NCBI GenBank assembly: GCA_025463055.1
Contig: JAOAPV010000110.1
Span: 1-35,136, forward strand
Direction: 5' to 3'
DNA: 35,136 nt
Source of the DNA: Candidatus Acidiferrum typicum
Lineage (GTDB): Bacteria > Acidobacteriota > Terriglobia > Acidiferrales > UBA7541
The number at the start of each line of letters is the position of its first letter. The first letter of the stretch is position 1. The position numbers and the translations under genes are program-made. Under the pieces are notes generated by a model that did not search any database, had not been told where the DNA came from, and worked only from the letters and a program-made list of their open reading frames with translations. Positions 1 through 8,812 of this stretch are shown here, one piece after another.

Positions 1-967
<967 letters not shown>

Positions 968-1006
968 CTAATTTGGTTCAGATAATCCGAGAGACTGCCT
1001 CGTCAT

Positions 1007-1026
1007 ATTAACCATAATCAGTTAAT
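1007..1026. promoter_or_regulatory. Operator-like inverted repeat on the groEL promoter
   Basis: ATTAAC-N8-GTTAAT is a perfect 6-base inverted repeat that covers the -10 element of the groEL promoter. Its right arm merges into the palindrome GTTAATTAAC (1021-1030). The placement suggests a repressor site. It is not the CIRCE/HrcA operator, whose arms are TTAGCACTC and GAGTGCTAA. The cognate regulator is unknown. Confidence 0.45.
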
Positions 1027-1042
1027 TAACTTGACCTGTCAA
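1014..1042 (-). promoter_or_regulatory. Probable sigma-70-type promoter of groEL
   Basis: On the minus strand a perfect -35 TTGACA (1037-1042) is separated by 17 bases from GATTAT (1014-1019, 4 of 6 to TATAAT). The predicted start of transcription is near 1007, giving an untranslated leader of about 130 bases before the groEL ATG. The region is far more AT-rich than the surrounding coding DNA. Seen by eye only; no transcript data. Confidence 0.6.
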
Positions 1043-1067
1043 GCTAAATGCGATATTATTTTTTATG

Positions 1068-1086
1068 ATTAACTGGCAGAGTTAAC
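1068..1086. promoter_or_regulatory. Second copy of the ATTAAC inverted repeat upstream of groEL
   Basis: ATTAAC-N7-GTTAAC lies about 25 bases upstream of the -35 element and resembles the inverted repeat at 1007-1026. Two similar sites flanking a promoter fit cooperative binding or looping by one regulator. This is an inference from sequence similarity alone. The rest of 878-1255 (groEL leader and hisA 3' flank) shows no gene; TTCAGATAA occurs twice at 959-967 and 977-985 in the leader. Confidence 0.35.
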
Positions 1087-1255
1087 CTGAGGGCGAGGCT
1101 ATCATACTGAGCGAAAACCTCAAGCGGGCGCGGGCCAATGGCGAATGGAGTGAGAAGTGGTCTCCGGCGGTCCTCATCGGCCCCCCGCTTCCCTACTAAG
1201 CGAACCCCCAGACGTCCTCTTGTCTGGATCATTTGTCAGAAATTACAGCCTAAAC

Positions 1256-1945
1256 TTAGTGCAATCGGTCCTTGTAGAGTGCCATGCCTACCGCCGCGTC
1301 GATCCCAATCCGTTCAAGAGCATCTATTTCCCTCTGCGCTTTAATGCCACCCGCGGCAATGATCGGATGCGACGTGGCACTGCGCAATCGCTCAAACCAC
1401 TCGCGATTGGCTCCGCTCATCGTTCCTTCGCGATCCACGTCGGTGCAAAGAAATGCAGCACAAAAAGGCTCAAGGTGCTCCATCACCTGTTCGGCTTGAA
1501 TCCGCAGTTTTTCTCGCCACCCCTTAATTACAATGTGGCCCCTGCACGTATCGAGCGCCACAACAATTGCCGGGCGGCCTACTCGCGTGCGGAGTCGACG
1601 AAGAAATGCCCGATTTATCTTGCCGTCCTGGAACGCGGCACTTCCGACAATGACTTGCTGCGCCCCCCATTCCGTAATTTCCTCCGCGCGCCAAAGAGTG
1701 CGAATTCCTCCGCCCACGCGCACTTTCATCCCATATCGATGGGCCGCTTCGTCGCAGAGTTTACGCGCCAATTCACTGTTATTGCCCTTCCCCATGGCAG
1801 CGTCCAAATCGATGATGTGCAACCACTTGTACTTTTTGAATTTCAGCAGCAGCGACATGACGTCCGCGATCGCAAGCTCGCGCCTTCTCCCATGGACTAG
1901 CTGCACCGCTTGCCCTTCCTGCAAGTCAATGCACGGAATTAGCAC
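1256..1945 (-). CDS. hisA: HisA, ProFAR isomerase
   Basis: Fourth step of histidine synthesis: isomerises ProFAR to PRFAR in the cytosol. The 229-residue protein is a (beta/alpha)8 barrel of the HisA/HisF family. It begins [19 protein letters not shown], where Asp7 is the expected catalytic acid, and carries the second-half acid in [12 protein letters not shown]. Phosphate-binding glycine motifs are VRVGGGIR and PIIAAGGI. It is somewhat shorter than the usual ~240-250 residues. The start is GTG at 1945 and overlaps the hisF stop by 7 bases, so translation is probably coupled. It is the last gene of the his operon; no convincing terminator was seen downstream. HisA and HisF are related, but the LIPCIDLQ start and gene order make this HisA. 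Confidence 0.93.
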   Translation of the reverse strand: MLIPCIDLQEGQAVQLVHGRRRELAIADVMSLLLKFKKYKWLHIIDLDAAMGKGNNSELARKLCDEAAHRYGMKVRVGGGIRTLWRAEEITEWGAQQVIVGSAAFQDGKINRAFLRRLRTRVGRPAIVVALDTCRGHIVIKGWREKLRIQAEQVMEHLEPFCAAFLCTDVDREGTMSGANREWFERLRSATSHPIIAAGGIKAQREIDALERIGIDAAVGMALYKDRLH

Positions 1946-2703
1946 GGCAACCTAACCGGAATCCCGCGCGCGGCCAGAAATTCCTTGAGCTCGCGAATTG
2001 GCTGAACACGATCGTGGAAAATGGAGGCCGCCAATGCCGCATCCGCCCGCCCGGCGGTAAAAATCTCGGCGAAGTGTTCCGGCAGCTTCGCGCCACCCGA
2101 CGCAATGACGGGAACGGAGACCGTCGAGGATATCGCTGCGGTGAGCGCCGTATCGAAACCGGTCTTTGTTCCATCTCGATCCATGGACGTCACCAGAATC
2201 TCTCCGGCCCCGAGGGCGACGCCGTGTTTCGCCCATGTGATCGCGTTGATATTTGCAAAGTCAAGCCCGCCGCGAACCATCACCACCCATTGGTCGCCGT
2301 CTCTCTTAGCGTCGATCGCAAGCACCACCGCCTGTGCGCCAAACTCCAGCGATGCTTCCGAAATCAGTTCGGGCCGCGCCACTGCCGCGGTATTCAGCGT
2401 GATCTTGTCTGCGCCAGCTCGCAGCACGGATCGCGCGTCGTCCGCGCTCCGGATGCCGCCTCCGGCGGTCAAGGGAATCGCAAGCTCTGCCGCAACGCGC
2501 CGAATCGTCTCCAGAAACGTCGGTCGCCGGTCGCGCGAAGCTGCAATATCCAGCACGACGAGCTCGTCCGCGCCCTCCGCGTTATATCGTGCCGCCAACT
2601 CGGCGGGGGCGCCTGCGTCGCGAAGCCCGACAAAGTTGACGCCTTTCACCACTCGGTCGCCATCGACGTCCAGGCAAGGAATGATGCGTCGCGCTAAGCT
2701 CAT
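1939..2703 (-). CDS. hisF: HisF, imidazole glycerol phosphate synthase cyclase subunit
   Basis: Cyclase half of the HisH-HisF enzyme; uses ammonia channelled from HisH to turn PRFAR into imidazole glycerol phosphate and AICAR. The 254 residues start [21 protein letters not shown] with the first catalytic Asp in PCLDVDG, and the second lies in LAIDAKRDG. Phosphate sites are seen in [12 protein letters not shown] and [13 protein letters not shown]. Length is normal. The ATG at 2703 overlaps the hisH stop (ATGA). A longer in-frame extension upstream exists but would run through hisH and has no family support. The hisH-hisF adjacency fits the known complex. Confidence 0.96.
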   Translation of the reverse strand: MSLARRIIPCLDVDGDRVVKGVNFVGLRDAGAPAELAARYNAEGADELVVLDIAASRDRRPTFLETIRRVAAELAIPLTAGGGIRSADDARSVLRAGADKITLNTAAVARPELISEASLEFGAQAVVLAIDAKRDGDQWVVMVRGGLDFANINAITWAKHGVALGAGEILVTSMDRDGTKTGFDTALTAAISSTVSVPVIASGGAKLPEHFAEIFTAGRADAALAASIFHDRVQPIRELKEFLAARGIPVRLPC

Positions 2704-3305
2704 GCGCACAGCCTCAGAAAATTCCGCAAGACCTGCACGCCGGCTTCTCCGCTCTTCTCCGGATGAAATTGAACCGCGCACATATTTTCCTTTTCAACCA
2801 CAGCGACAAATTCGGTCCCGTAATCGCACACGGCGGCCGTCTCCGGGCCTTGTTCGATCGCGGCATAACTGTGGGCGAAATAGAAGTAAGCGTCCACTTC
2901 GACCCCTTCCAGCAACCGTGATCTGTTTTTCGAAATCAGGCGATTCCAGCCCATATGCGGGAGCTTGGCCAAGGGGGGCAGCGCGCACACGCGACCCGGC
3001 AACAACTTCAACCCAGTCAGTTTCGGCGCCTCGTCGCTAGCGTCGTAGAGTGCCTGGAGACCCAGGCAAATGCCGAGGAACGGTACGCCACGACGAATAG
3101 CATCGCATAGCGGCTTGCGCAATTTGCGGTCATCGAGGACACGTATTAGCGCTTCGAAGTGTCCCACGCCTGGCAGTAGCAGCGCGTCTGCGTTTGCAAC
3201 GCATTCTGGCGTGGCGGCGCGTTGGGACTGTGCTCCGAGCCGCTCCAGCGAGCGCTCGACAGAGGCCACATTGCTTACGCCGCAATCCAACAGGGTGATT
3301 TTCAC
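2700..3305 (-). CDS. hisH: HisH, imidazole glycerol phosphate synthase glutaminase subunit
   Basis: Class I glutamine amidotransferase that hydrolyses glutamine and feeds ammonia to HisF. The 201 residues start [20 protein letters not shown]. The nucleophile Cys is in [13 protein letters not shown], the oxyanion strand is [11 protein letters not shown], and the His-x-Pro-Glu pair of the triad is in [12 protein letters not shown] at 3305 is chosen because it overlaps the hisB stop (GTGA) and matches the family N-terminus; an in-frame extension upstream lies inside hisB. It overlaps hisF by 4 bases. Confidence 0.95.
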   Translation of the reverse strand: MKITLLDCGVSNVASVERSLERLGAQSQRAATPECVANADALLLPGVGHFEALIRVLDDRKLRKPLCDAIRRGVPFLGICLGLQALYDASDEAPKLTGLKLLPGRVCALPPLAKLPHMGWNRLISKNRSRLLEGVEVDAYFYFAHSYAAIEQGPETAAVCDYGTEFVAVVEKENMCAVQFHPEKSGEAGVQVLRNFLRLCA

Positions 3306-3940
3306 AGTAGACCTTTGGTGCTGGGCAGCACGCGGCGCAACCTTTTGTCGCGCGCCACTGCGAAGCGCAACGCGCGAGCAAAAGCCTTGAACATGGCCTC
3401 CACCTGATGATGCGAGGATCGTCCGTAGAGAACTCGGAGATGCACATTGGCGCGAGCGGCTTGCGCAAACCCTTGAAAGAAATCTTCCGTCAGCTCGGTC
3501 TGAAAATCGCCGACGCGCGCGCTCGCAATTTTGGCATTCACAATGCAAAAGGGCCGGCCACCAAGATCGACGGCACTGGCAGCGAGCGTCTCGTCCATGG
3601 GCATCAGGAAGTATCCGGCACGTAGAATTCCCCGCTTCGTGCCCAACGCTTTGGTCACCGCTTCGCCGAGGGCGATGCCCACATCCTCTACGGTGTGGTG
3701 CTGGTCGACGTCCAAATCGCCGCGCGCGTTCAGTTCCAAATCGAAAGCCCCGTGCCGGGCCACGAGTTCCAACATATGGTCGAAGAAACGGATCCCCGTG
3801 GCGACGCGCGCTTTGCCTCCACCGTCCAGATTGAGCCGGAGACTGATGTCGGTCTCGTTGGTCTTACGATGAATCTTTGCTGTTCTCGGCAGCCTTCCGC
3901 TACTTATGATTGAGCGTCGCACGGACGATTTCGGTTTCAT
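3302..3940 (-). CDS. hisB: HisB, imidazoleglycerol-phosphate dehydratase
   Basis: Manganese-dependent dehydratase that converts imidazole glycerol phosphate to imidazole acetol phosphate. The 212 residues hold the paired metal-binding repeats typical of the family: [28 protein letters not shown] and [19 protein letters not shown], with [12 protein letters not shown] in between. It is the single-function dehydratase, without the fused histidinol-phosphatase domain of E. coli HisB, so a separate phosphatase is needed. The N-terminus has about 20 basic, less conserved residues before [12 protein letters not shown]. The ATG at 3940 overlaps the hisD stop by 4 bases. Confidence 0.95.
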   Translation of the reverse strand: MKPKSSVRRSIISSGRLPRTAKIHRKTNETDISLRLNLDGGGKARVATGIRFFDHMLELVARHGAFDLELNARGDLDVDQHHTVEDVGIALGEAVTKALGTKRGILRAGYFLMPMDETLAASAVDLGGRPFCIVNAKIASARVGDFQTELTEDFFQGFAQAARANVHLRVLYGRSSHHQVEAMFKAFARALRFAVARDKRLRRVLPSTKGLL

Positions 3941-5190
3941 TGCCGCACCGCCACGGCATTCTCATGCGCCAGCAGATTTTCTGCTCGTGCGAGAGTCTGT
4001 ACATCGTTGGCCAGCCGGCCGAAACCTTCGCGGTTAATCGTCTGCAGGCTGATGCACTTAACGAAATCCGACGCCGATAACCCTCCGCGGCTCCGTGCCC
4101 ATCCGCCGGTAGGCAAAACGTGGTTGCTCCCGCTCGCGTAGTCGCCGAGTGGCTGCGCCGCCCTGGGACCAACAAAAACCGTTCCAGCCGCAGTAATCTT
4201 TCGAAGTGTCGCCGCTCCAGATTGCGGAAAACTCAAATGTTCCGGTGCGAACCGGTTCACGAAAGTGATCGCCGCATCTTCGGACGGGACAAGTAAAATC
4301 AGGCCCCTCGTTCTCAGGGAAATATTGGCCGCGTTCGTTTTCGGCAAGTTCCTTAACTGTTCTGCGATTTCGCGGCGTACGTCCCTTGCCAGTCGCGCTG
4401 ACGTGGTCACCAGGATGCTTCCTGCATCCGGCGCGTGTTCCGCCTGCGCCAGCAAATCCGCCGCAATCCAGCTCGCATTACCCTGCGACGCAATCACAGC
4501 CGCCTCCGTCGGTCCTGCGGGGAGATCAATGGCACAATCGCGGCTCACCAACTGCTTCGCTGCAGTCACAAAGCGGTTGCCGGGTCCAAAAATTTTGTCG
4601 ACACGCGGAATCGTTTTAGTTCCGTAGGCAAGGGCCGCAATAGCCTGCGCGCCCCCTATGCGCGCGACTTCCCTTAGACCGAGAAGACCAGCAGCCGCGA
4701 GCAACTCGTTGTTCGGCCTCGAGCATACGGCCACGATCCTCTTTGCACCCGCAACCTGCGCCGGCACGGCGGTCATTACCAGCGTCGAAAGTAGAGTAGC
4801 TTTGCCACCCGGAATGTAGCAGCCGATCGTTTCAATTGGCCTGACCATTTGCCCGATGCTCACGCCCGGTTCCACTTCCATCGACCAGTCTGGCGGCAAC
4901 TGTTTCTCAGCCACTTTTCGGACGTTGCGTATCGCATGTTTAATCGCTCGCAGGAGATCTGCGCTGACGCTCTTTTGCGCTTCACCTATCTCTCGTTGCG
5001 ATACCCATATCCCTTGGCGCGCTAAATTGATGCCATCAAGTTTTCTCGTCCAGAAAAGGAGAGCGGCATCGCCGCGACGCCGGACGTCCCCGATAATCCT
5101 GCTCGCCACCGTTTCGGCTTGGACGTCGCGACGTTCGCGTGCGTCGATCAGCTTTTTCTCCAGCGCGGCTGTTAGTTTCAAGATTCGCAT
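3937..5190 (-). CDS. hisD: HisD, histidinol dehydrogenase
   Basis: Zinc- and NAD-dependent enzyme that oxidises L-histidinol to L-histidine in two steps. The 417-residue protein has the family landmarks in order: [59 protein letters not shown], the zinc-ligand block [13 protein letters not shown] (Gln and His), and the catalytic Glu-His pair in [10 protein letters not shown]. The ATG at 5190 shares one base with the hisG stop (TGATG). A much longer in-frame extension upstream reads across hisG in another frame and is rejected. Length is slightly below E. coli HisD (434). Confidence 0.96.
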   Translation of the reverse strand: MRILKLTAALEKKLIDARERRDVQAETVASRIIGDVRRRGDAALLFWTRKLDGINLARQGIWVSQREIGEAQKSVSADLLRAIKHAIRNVRKVAEKQLPPDWSMEVEPGVSIGQMVRPIETIGCYIPGGKATLLSTLVMTAVPAQVAGAKRIVAVCSRPNNELLAAAGLLGLREVARIGGAQAIAALAYGTKTIPRVDKIFGPGNRFVTAAKQLVSRDCAIDLPAGPTEAAVIASQGNASWIAADLLAQAEHAPDAGSILVTTSARLARDVRREIAEQLRNLPKTNAANISLRTRGLILLVPSEDAAITFVNRFAPEHLSFPQSGAATLRKITAAGTVFVGPRAAQPLGDYASGSNHVLPTGGWARSRGGLSASDFVKCISLQTINREGFGRLANDVQTLARAENLLAHENAVAVRQ

Positions 5191-6062
5191 CACAGCACGA
5201 TCTTGTTCAGGGGATACTCCACAATCCCCTGCGCATTTGCGGCTTTGAGTCTCGGCAAAATCTGCCGGACCACCGATTCTTCGACAATGGTATTCACAGC
5301 CACCCAGTCCGGATCGCTTAGCATCGAGATGGTGGGGTTCTTCAACGCAGGCAGGATAGCGACTACGCGCTCCAGGTCCTCGCGGCGTACATTGAGGATC
5401 AGACCGACTTTGCTTGCCGCAGCAATGGCCCCTTGCAGCATCAGAATCAGGCTTTCCGCCTTCTCTTTCTTCCACCCATTCGCGGCCGCCGCGCGATTCA
5501 TAATGAAGACCGTAGCCGATTCCAAAACCGTGTCCACAATCCGTAAGCGGTTGGCGCGCAGCGAAGAGCCTGTTTCGGTGACCTCGACGATAGCGTCGGC
5601 AAGTTGCGGCACTTTCACTTCCGTAGCACCCCATGAGAAATCCACACGCCCAGTCACTCCGTGGCGTTTTAGATATTCCTCAGTTATGCGTACGATTTCA
5701 GTGGCGATCACCTTGCCTTGTAAGTCTCGCGGTTCGCGAATCGCGGAATCTTCTTGCACAGCGAGAACCCAGCGCACGCGTGACAGTCTTTGTTTAGCGT
5801 AGACTAGCTCGGCAAGTTCCTCGACATCGGAGCCCGTTTCGACCACCCAGTCGTGCCCGGTGATTCCCGCATCCAGGGCGCCCGTTTCCACATAGCGCGA
5901 CATTTCCTGTGCACGCACGAGCAGACATTCGATCTCCGGATCATCGACGGTGGGCACATAGCTTCGCGAGCTAATGGCAATCTTCCAGCCGGCACGGGAG
6001 AAAAGTTCCACAGTTGCTTCTTGCAAGCTGCCCTTGGGGATTCCTAGCTTCAAACGATTCAT
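5190..6062 (-). CDS. hisG: HisG, ATP phosphoribosyltransferase (long form)
   Basis: First committed step: condenses ATP and PRPP. The 290 residues correspond to the long HisG with a C-terminal regulatory ACT-like domain, which forms hexamers, is inhibited by histidine and does not need HisZ. The N-terminal catalytic domain shows LGIPKGSLQEATVELFSRAGW, GALDAGITGHDWVVE, and the PRPP-binding loop region EVTETGSSLRANRL. The C-terminal portion from about residue 215 (LNVRREDLERVVAILPALKNPTIS) is the regulatory domain. The ATG at 6062 overlaps the hisI stop by 4 bases. Enzyme feedback inhibition would add to the attenuation predicted upstream of hisI. Confidence 0.95.
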   Translation of the reverse strand: MNRLKLGIPKGSLQEATVELFSRAGWKIAISSRSYVPTVDDPEIECLLVRAQEMSRYVETGALDAGITGHDWVVETGSDVEELAELVYAKQRLSRVRWVLAVQEDSAIREPRDLQGKVIATEIVRITEEYLKRHGVTGRVDFSWGATEVKVPQLADAIVEVTETGSSLRANRLRIVDTVLESATVFIMNRAAAANGWKKEKAESLILMLQGAIAAASKVGLILNVRREDLERVVAILPALKNPTISMLSDPDWVAVNTIVEESVVRQILPRLKAANAQGIVEYPLNKIVL

Positions 6063-6448
6063 TGTTCTTTCTCCAGAGCGTACACTTTTGCCGGATCAAA
6101 TGACCGCTCCTCGAGTGTGCGAAGGCTCCCGTTTTCTTCCAGGCGCCGGAAGAAGCAACTACGATAGCCCTTGTGGCAAACACCGGGTCCCAATGGCTCG
6201 ACGCGCAACAACAATGCATCCGCGTCGCAATCAATGCGAATTTCTAGCACCCGCAGAACGTGGCCGCTCGATTCCCCTTTCTTCCACAAACGCTTTCGCG
6301 AACGGCTGAAGAAGACCGCCTCCCCCGTTCGTCGCGTCTCGGCAAGCGCCTCCGAGTTCATGAAGCCGAGCATTAAGACTTCACCCGTTCGCCTATGTTG
6401 AATAATTGCGGGGACCAATCCATCACTCTTCTCGAATGCGATTTCCAC
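6059..6448 (-). CDS. hisI: HisI, phosphoribosyl-AMP cyclohydrolase
   Basis: Opens the adenine ring of phosphoribosyl-AMP (third step). The 129 residues carry metal-binding aspartates in the block IDCDADALLLRVEP and the zinc cysteines in GVCHKGYRSCFFR. Family motifs EVLMLGFMNSEALAETRRTGEAVFFSRSRKRLWKKGE are intact. Only the cyclohydrolase domain is present; the pyrophosphatase domain (HisE), often fused or next door, is absent from this operon. The start is GTG at 6448, preceded by a strong GGGAGGGAG ribosome site. This is the first enzyme gene of the operon and lies 24 bases downstream of the attenuator terminator's T-tract. Confidence 0.94.
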   Translation of the reverse strand: MEIAFEKSDGLVPAIIQHRRTGEVLMLGFMNSEALAETRRTGEAVFFSRSRKRLWKKGESSGHVLRVLEIRIDCDADALLLRVEPLGPGVCHKGYRSCFFRRLEENGSLRTLEERSFDPAKVYALEKEQ

Positions 6449-6472
6449 GTGCTCCCTCCCAACATCACGCCC

Positions 6473-6509
6473 AAAACAAAAAACCCGCTGGGCTTGCTGC
6501 GCCAGCGGG
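6473..6509 (-). terminator. Rho-independent terminator acting as the his attenuator
   Basis: On the minus strand, CCCGCTGG (6502-6509) pairs perfectly with CCAGCGGG (6484-6491) across a 10-base loop and is followed by TTTTTTGTTTT (6483-6473). It sits between a His-rich leader ORF and hisI, where an ordinary gene-end terminator makes no sense. This is the standard place for an attenuator. A competing upstream pairing is described in the findings. Confidence 0.88.
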
Positions 6510-6536
6510 CCGATGAGTGCGTTTTCTAGCTAATCG

Positions 6537-6617
6537 CTAGGTACAACTCAACGGGCGCGGCATGTGGCCGTGATGACGATGGTGCCGATGCGCCCGGAGA
6601 TGATTCAAAACGCTCAT
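6537..6617 (-). CDS. hisL: His operon leader peptide (26 residues, 7 histidines)
   Basis: A short ORF, ATG at 6617 to TAG at 6537, encodes 26 residues beginning MSVLNHLRA and continuing H-R-H-H-R-H-H-G-H, so six of nine consecutive codons are His (seven His in total at positions 6, 10, 12, 13, 15, 16, 18). It lies directly upstream of a terminator hairpin and the his biosynthetic operon, in the same orientation. In enterobacteria such leaders let ribosome stalling at His codons decide between terminator and antiterminator folds. No good ribosome-binding site precedes the ATG; the predicted transcription start is only a few bases upstream, so it may be translated as a leaderless message. The function is inferred from position and composition. 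Confidence 0.87.
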   Translation of the reverse strand: MSVLNHLRAHRHHRHHGHMPRPLSCT

Positions 6618-6629
6618 TTGCTGAGTAGG

Positions 6630-6658
6630 AGTCTAAACAAGCTAGTCCTAGTCGTCAA
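6630..6658 (-). promoter_or_regulatory. Probable promoter of the his operon
   Basis: Minus-strand TTGACG (6653-6658), a 17-base spacer, then TAGACT (6630-6635, 4 of 6 to TATAAT). Transcription would begin near 6622-6624, about 5-7 bases before the leader-peptide ATG. The remaining sequence from 6659 to 7022 contains no gene I can support; the dapE-like gene on the plus strand must have its own promoter there, but no clear one was found. Confidence 0.45.
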
Positions 6659-7022
6659 TCTGCGCGAACCCCCAAAAAATCGTTACGTCAAACGCATCTT
6701 TTGGATGTTTAAGAATATTGACTTTCCTAGGCCGCTCCGCTACTTTCATTTTGTACTTGGTAGAGGTGCGGATCCCATTAGTAGCCGAGCGTGCTTTTCC
6801 GATCAGCTTCGGACGCTTGAGCGAAAGGGGAAATTGTTGTTGATCCGCCGAAGTCGCCCGCGGCAGCTGAAAGCCGCGTGCGGTTGGGGGCCAGGCCTAA
6901 GACCTGTCCACTGTCATCCGTAAGTAGTAACGATTCACGCGGATGGAGCGCTATCGAGGAGTGACAGCCCCGAGCTTCCTTCGGTTCTTCCCTTCTCTTT
7001 CGTTCCATTCCAGAAAGCCATC

Positions 7023-8057
7023 ATGGATCTGTTTGAGCTCACGCGCGCGCTCGTTGACATCGAGTCGGTCACCAACAACGAAGCCATCGCTGGCGAATTT
7101 CTGTTCGGCCAGCTCTCTCCCCTCGCCGCTAAATATGGTGGCCACGTCGAACGTATGCCGGTCGAGGCGCGACGGTTCAACGTGTTTGCCAGCTGGGGCC
7201 AGCCGGTCGTCACGCTCTCGACGCATATGGATACGGTGCCCCCCTTCTTTCCCTTGAGCGAAGACGATGAATTTCTTTGGGGGCGAGGGGCATGCGACGC
7301 CAAAGGCATCATCGCCGCCATGATTTGCGCTGTCGACAAACTCCTCGCGGAAGGCGTTTCGAATTTAGGCCTTCTCTTCGTAGTTGGCGAAGAACGAAAC
7401 AGCGCCGGTGCACGCGTTGCGGCAAAGACGCCGCGCGGCTCTCGCTATCTGATCGATGGCGAGCCCACGGAAAACAAATTGTGCCTGGCATCCAAGGGGG
7501 CTCTGCGTTTCGAGTTGGTCGCGAATGGCCAGTTGGCCCATTCGGGGTACCCGGAGTTGGGCCGCTCGGCAATCGATGCGCTGCTGGACGTGCTACAAGA
7601 CATCCGGCATCTCGCCCTACCCACGGACTCGCTGCTCGGAAAAAGCACGTTGAACATAGGCACAATTTCCGGCGGGCGCGCGCCCAACGTCGTTGCCGAT
7701 GGAGCGCACGCCGAAATTATGTTTCGATTAGTGGGAGACGCCTCTCCCGTGCGAGAGGTCGTGCACGAAGCCGTAGCCGGACGAGTCGAAGTCCGCGAAG
7801 TCCTGTACACGCCGGTGTTTCACTTTTCCGCGCTCAATGGGCTGCCTACCAGTGTGGTTTCCTTCACAACCGACGTTCCGACCTTGCACGAAACATGGGG
7901 CACTCCTTTTCTGATTGGACCGGGCAGCATTCACGTAGCCCACACGGCCGAGGAGCGCATTGCAAAGCGCGAACTGGTCGAAGCGGTGCCGATCTATGTA
8001 GGCATGGTCAAACAACTTCTTGCATCGCATGCCGAAATGGCTGGGAAATCCCAATGA
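7023..8057 (+). CDS. dapE: M20-family deacylase, probable succinyl-diaminopimelate desuccinylase (DapE-like)
   Basis: Binuclear zinc amidohydrolase of the ArgE/DapE family, 344 residues. Metal ligands are visible in STHMDTVPP (His, Asp), GRGACDAKG (bridging Asp), VGEERNSAG (catalytic Glu and ligand Glu), DGEPTENK (Asp) and IHVAHTAEE (His). The lid/dimer domain is the middle stretch around ALRFELVANGQLAHSGYPE. Sequence alone does not separate DapE from acetylornithine deacetylase or LysK-type enzymes. The neighbours dapB, dapA and dapD (a succinyltransferase) argue that it removes succinate from N-succinyl-LL-diaminopimelate. The ATG at 7023 lacks a strong ribosome site, but no better in-frame start exists nearby. 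Its stop overlaps the dapB start (ATGA). Confidence 0.78.
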   Translation: MDLFELTRALVDIESVTNNEAIAGEFLFGQLSPLAAKYGGHVERMPVEARRFNVFASWGQPVVTLSTHMDTVPPFFPLSEDDEFLWGRGACDAKGIIAAMICAVDKLLAEGVSNLGLLFVVGEERNSAGARVAAKTPRGSRYLIDGEPTENKLCLASKGALRFELVANGQLAHSGYPELGRSAIDALLDVLQDIRHLALPTDSLLGKSTLNIGTISGGRAPNVVADGAHAEIMFRLVGDASPVREVVHEAVAGRVEVREVLYTPVFHFSALNGLPTSVVSFTTDVPTLHETWGTPFLIGPGSIHVAHTAEERIAKRELVEAVPIYVGMVKQLLASHAEMAGKSQ

Positions 8058-8755
8058 CGCGCGGGCTCGCCATTGTTGGACACGGCAAGATGGGGCGCCT
8101 GATCGAACAGCTCGCTCCCGAATACGGGTTCGATGTGCGCCTGGCGCTCGGCAGCGCCAGGAATGCATGCGGTGCAGGGCTCACGAGGGAGAATCTTCGC
8201 GGAGTTGACGTGGCCGTGGAATTTTCCGCGCCTTCAGCGGCGGCCCAGAATATTCGGCAGCTCGCCGCGTTGGGTGTTCCCGTAGTTGTAGGCACGACCG
8301 GATGGTTTCAGGACTTGGCTTGCGTGCGCGAAGCCGTGCAATCGAGCGGCGGGGCTCTAGTGTGGAGTCCGAACTTTTCGGTCGGTGTCTACCGTTTCCG
8401 GCAGATCATCGCGGAAGCGGCAAGCGCCTTCGCCGCCGAACACGAGTACGAAGCGTGGGGCTGGGAGATCCATCACGGCGCAAAGCGAGACGCGCCGTCC
8501 GGCACCTTGTTGGCGGTCGCCGAAGAAATGAAGCAAGCCGGTTTTGATCGCGCGATCAACCTAAGCGCCAATCGCGCTGGCGCTCATCCTGGAACGCACG
8601 AGATCGGGTTCGATTCGAGCTCTGACACGATCACCATCCGTCACACGGCAAGAAGCCGCGAAGGATTTGCCCGCGGTGCTCTGCGTGCGGCGCACTGGAT
8701 TATGGGGAAAAACGGAGTGTTCGAATTTCGCGAAATTGTAAATCAATTGGGTTGA
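8054..8755 (+). CDS. dapB: DapB, 4-hydroxy-tetrahydrodipicolinate reductase
   Basis: NAD(P)H-dependent reductase that makes tetrahydrodipicolinate for lysine and peptidoglycan. The 233-residue protein has the N-terminal nucleotide-binding fold (GLAIVGHGKMGRLIEQL), the DVAVEFSAPSAA and VVVGTTGW loops, SPNFSVGVYRF, and the catalytic/substrate block EIHHGAKRDAPSGTLLAV with the expected His and Lys. It is shorter than E. coli DapB (273), as in some other phyla. The ATG at 8054 overlaps the upstream stop. A longer in-frame reading upstream lies within the dapE-like gene and is rejected. Confidence 0.93.
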   Translation: MTRGLAIVGHGKMGRLIEQLAPEYGFDVRLALGSARNACGAGLTRENLRGVDVAVEFSAPSAAAQNIRQLAALGVPVVVGTTGWFQDLACVREAVQSSGGALVWSPNFSVGVYRFRQIIAEAASAFAAEHEYEAWGWEIHHGAKRDAPSGTLLAVAEEMKQAGFDRAINLSANRAGAHPGTHEIGFDSSSDTITIRHTARSREGFARGALRAAHWIMGKNGVFEFREIVNQLG

Positions 8756-8812
8756 CGTAGGGCTATAGATTACGGCTTAGAGATGCAGAGAGGATCGATA
8801 AGGAGACACATC

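Noticed and set aside
5191-5634. N-terminal extension of hisD
   Set aside because: It reads across hisG in another frame; the start coupled to the hisG stop matches the family N-terminus.
6537-6617. Leader ORF read in another frame as an Ile/Val/Thr-rich (ilv/thr-type) leader
   Set aside because: A different frame does give I-G-T-I-V-I-T, but it lacks the clustered His signal that matches the downstream genes, and the His frame has a proper ATG and stop.
7023-8057. Acetylornithine deacetylase (argE) or LysK for the first dap-cluster gene
   Set aside because: The fold allows it, but the operon with dapB, dapA and the succinyltransferase dapD favours DapE; no arginine genes are nearby.
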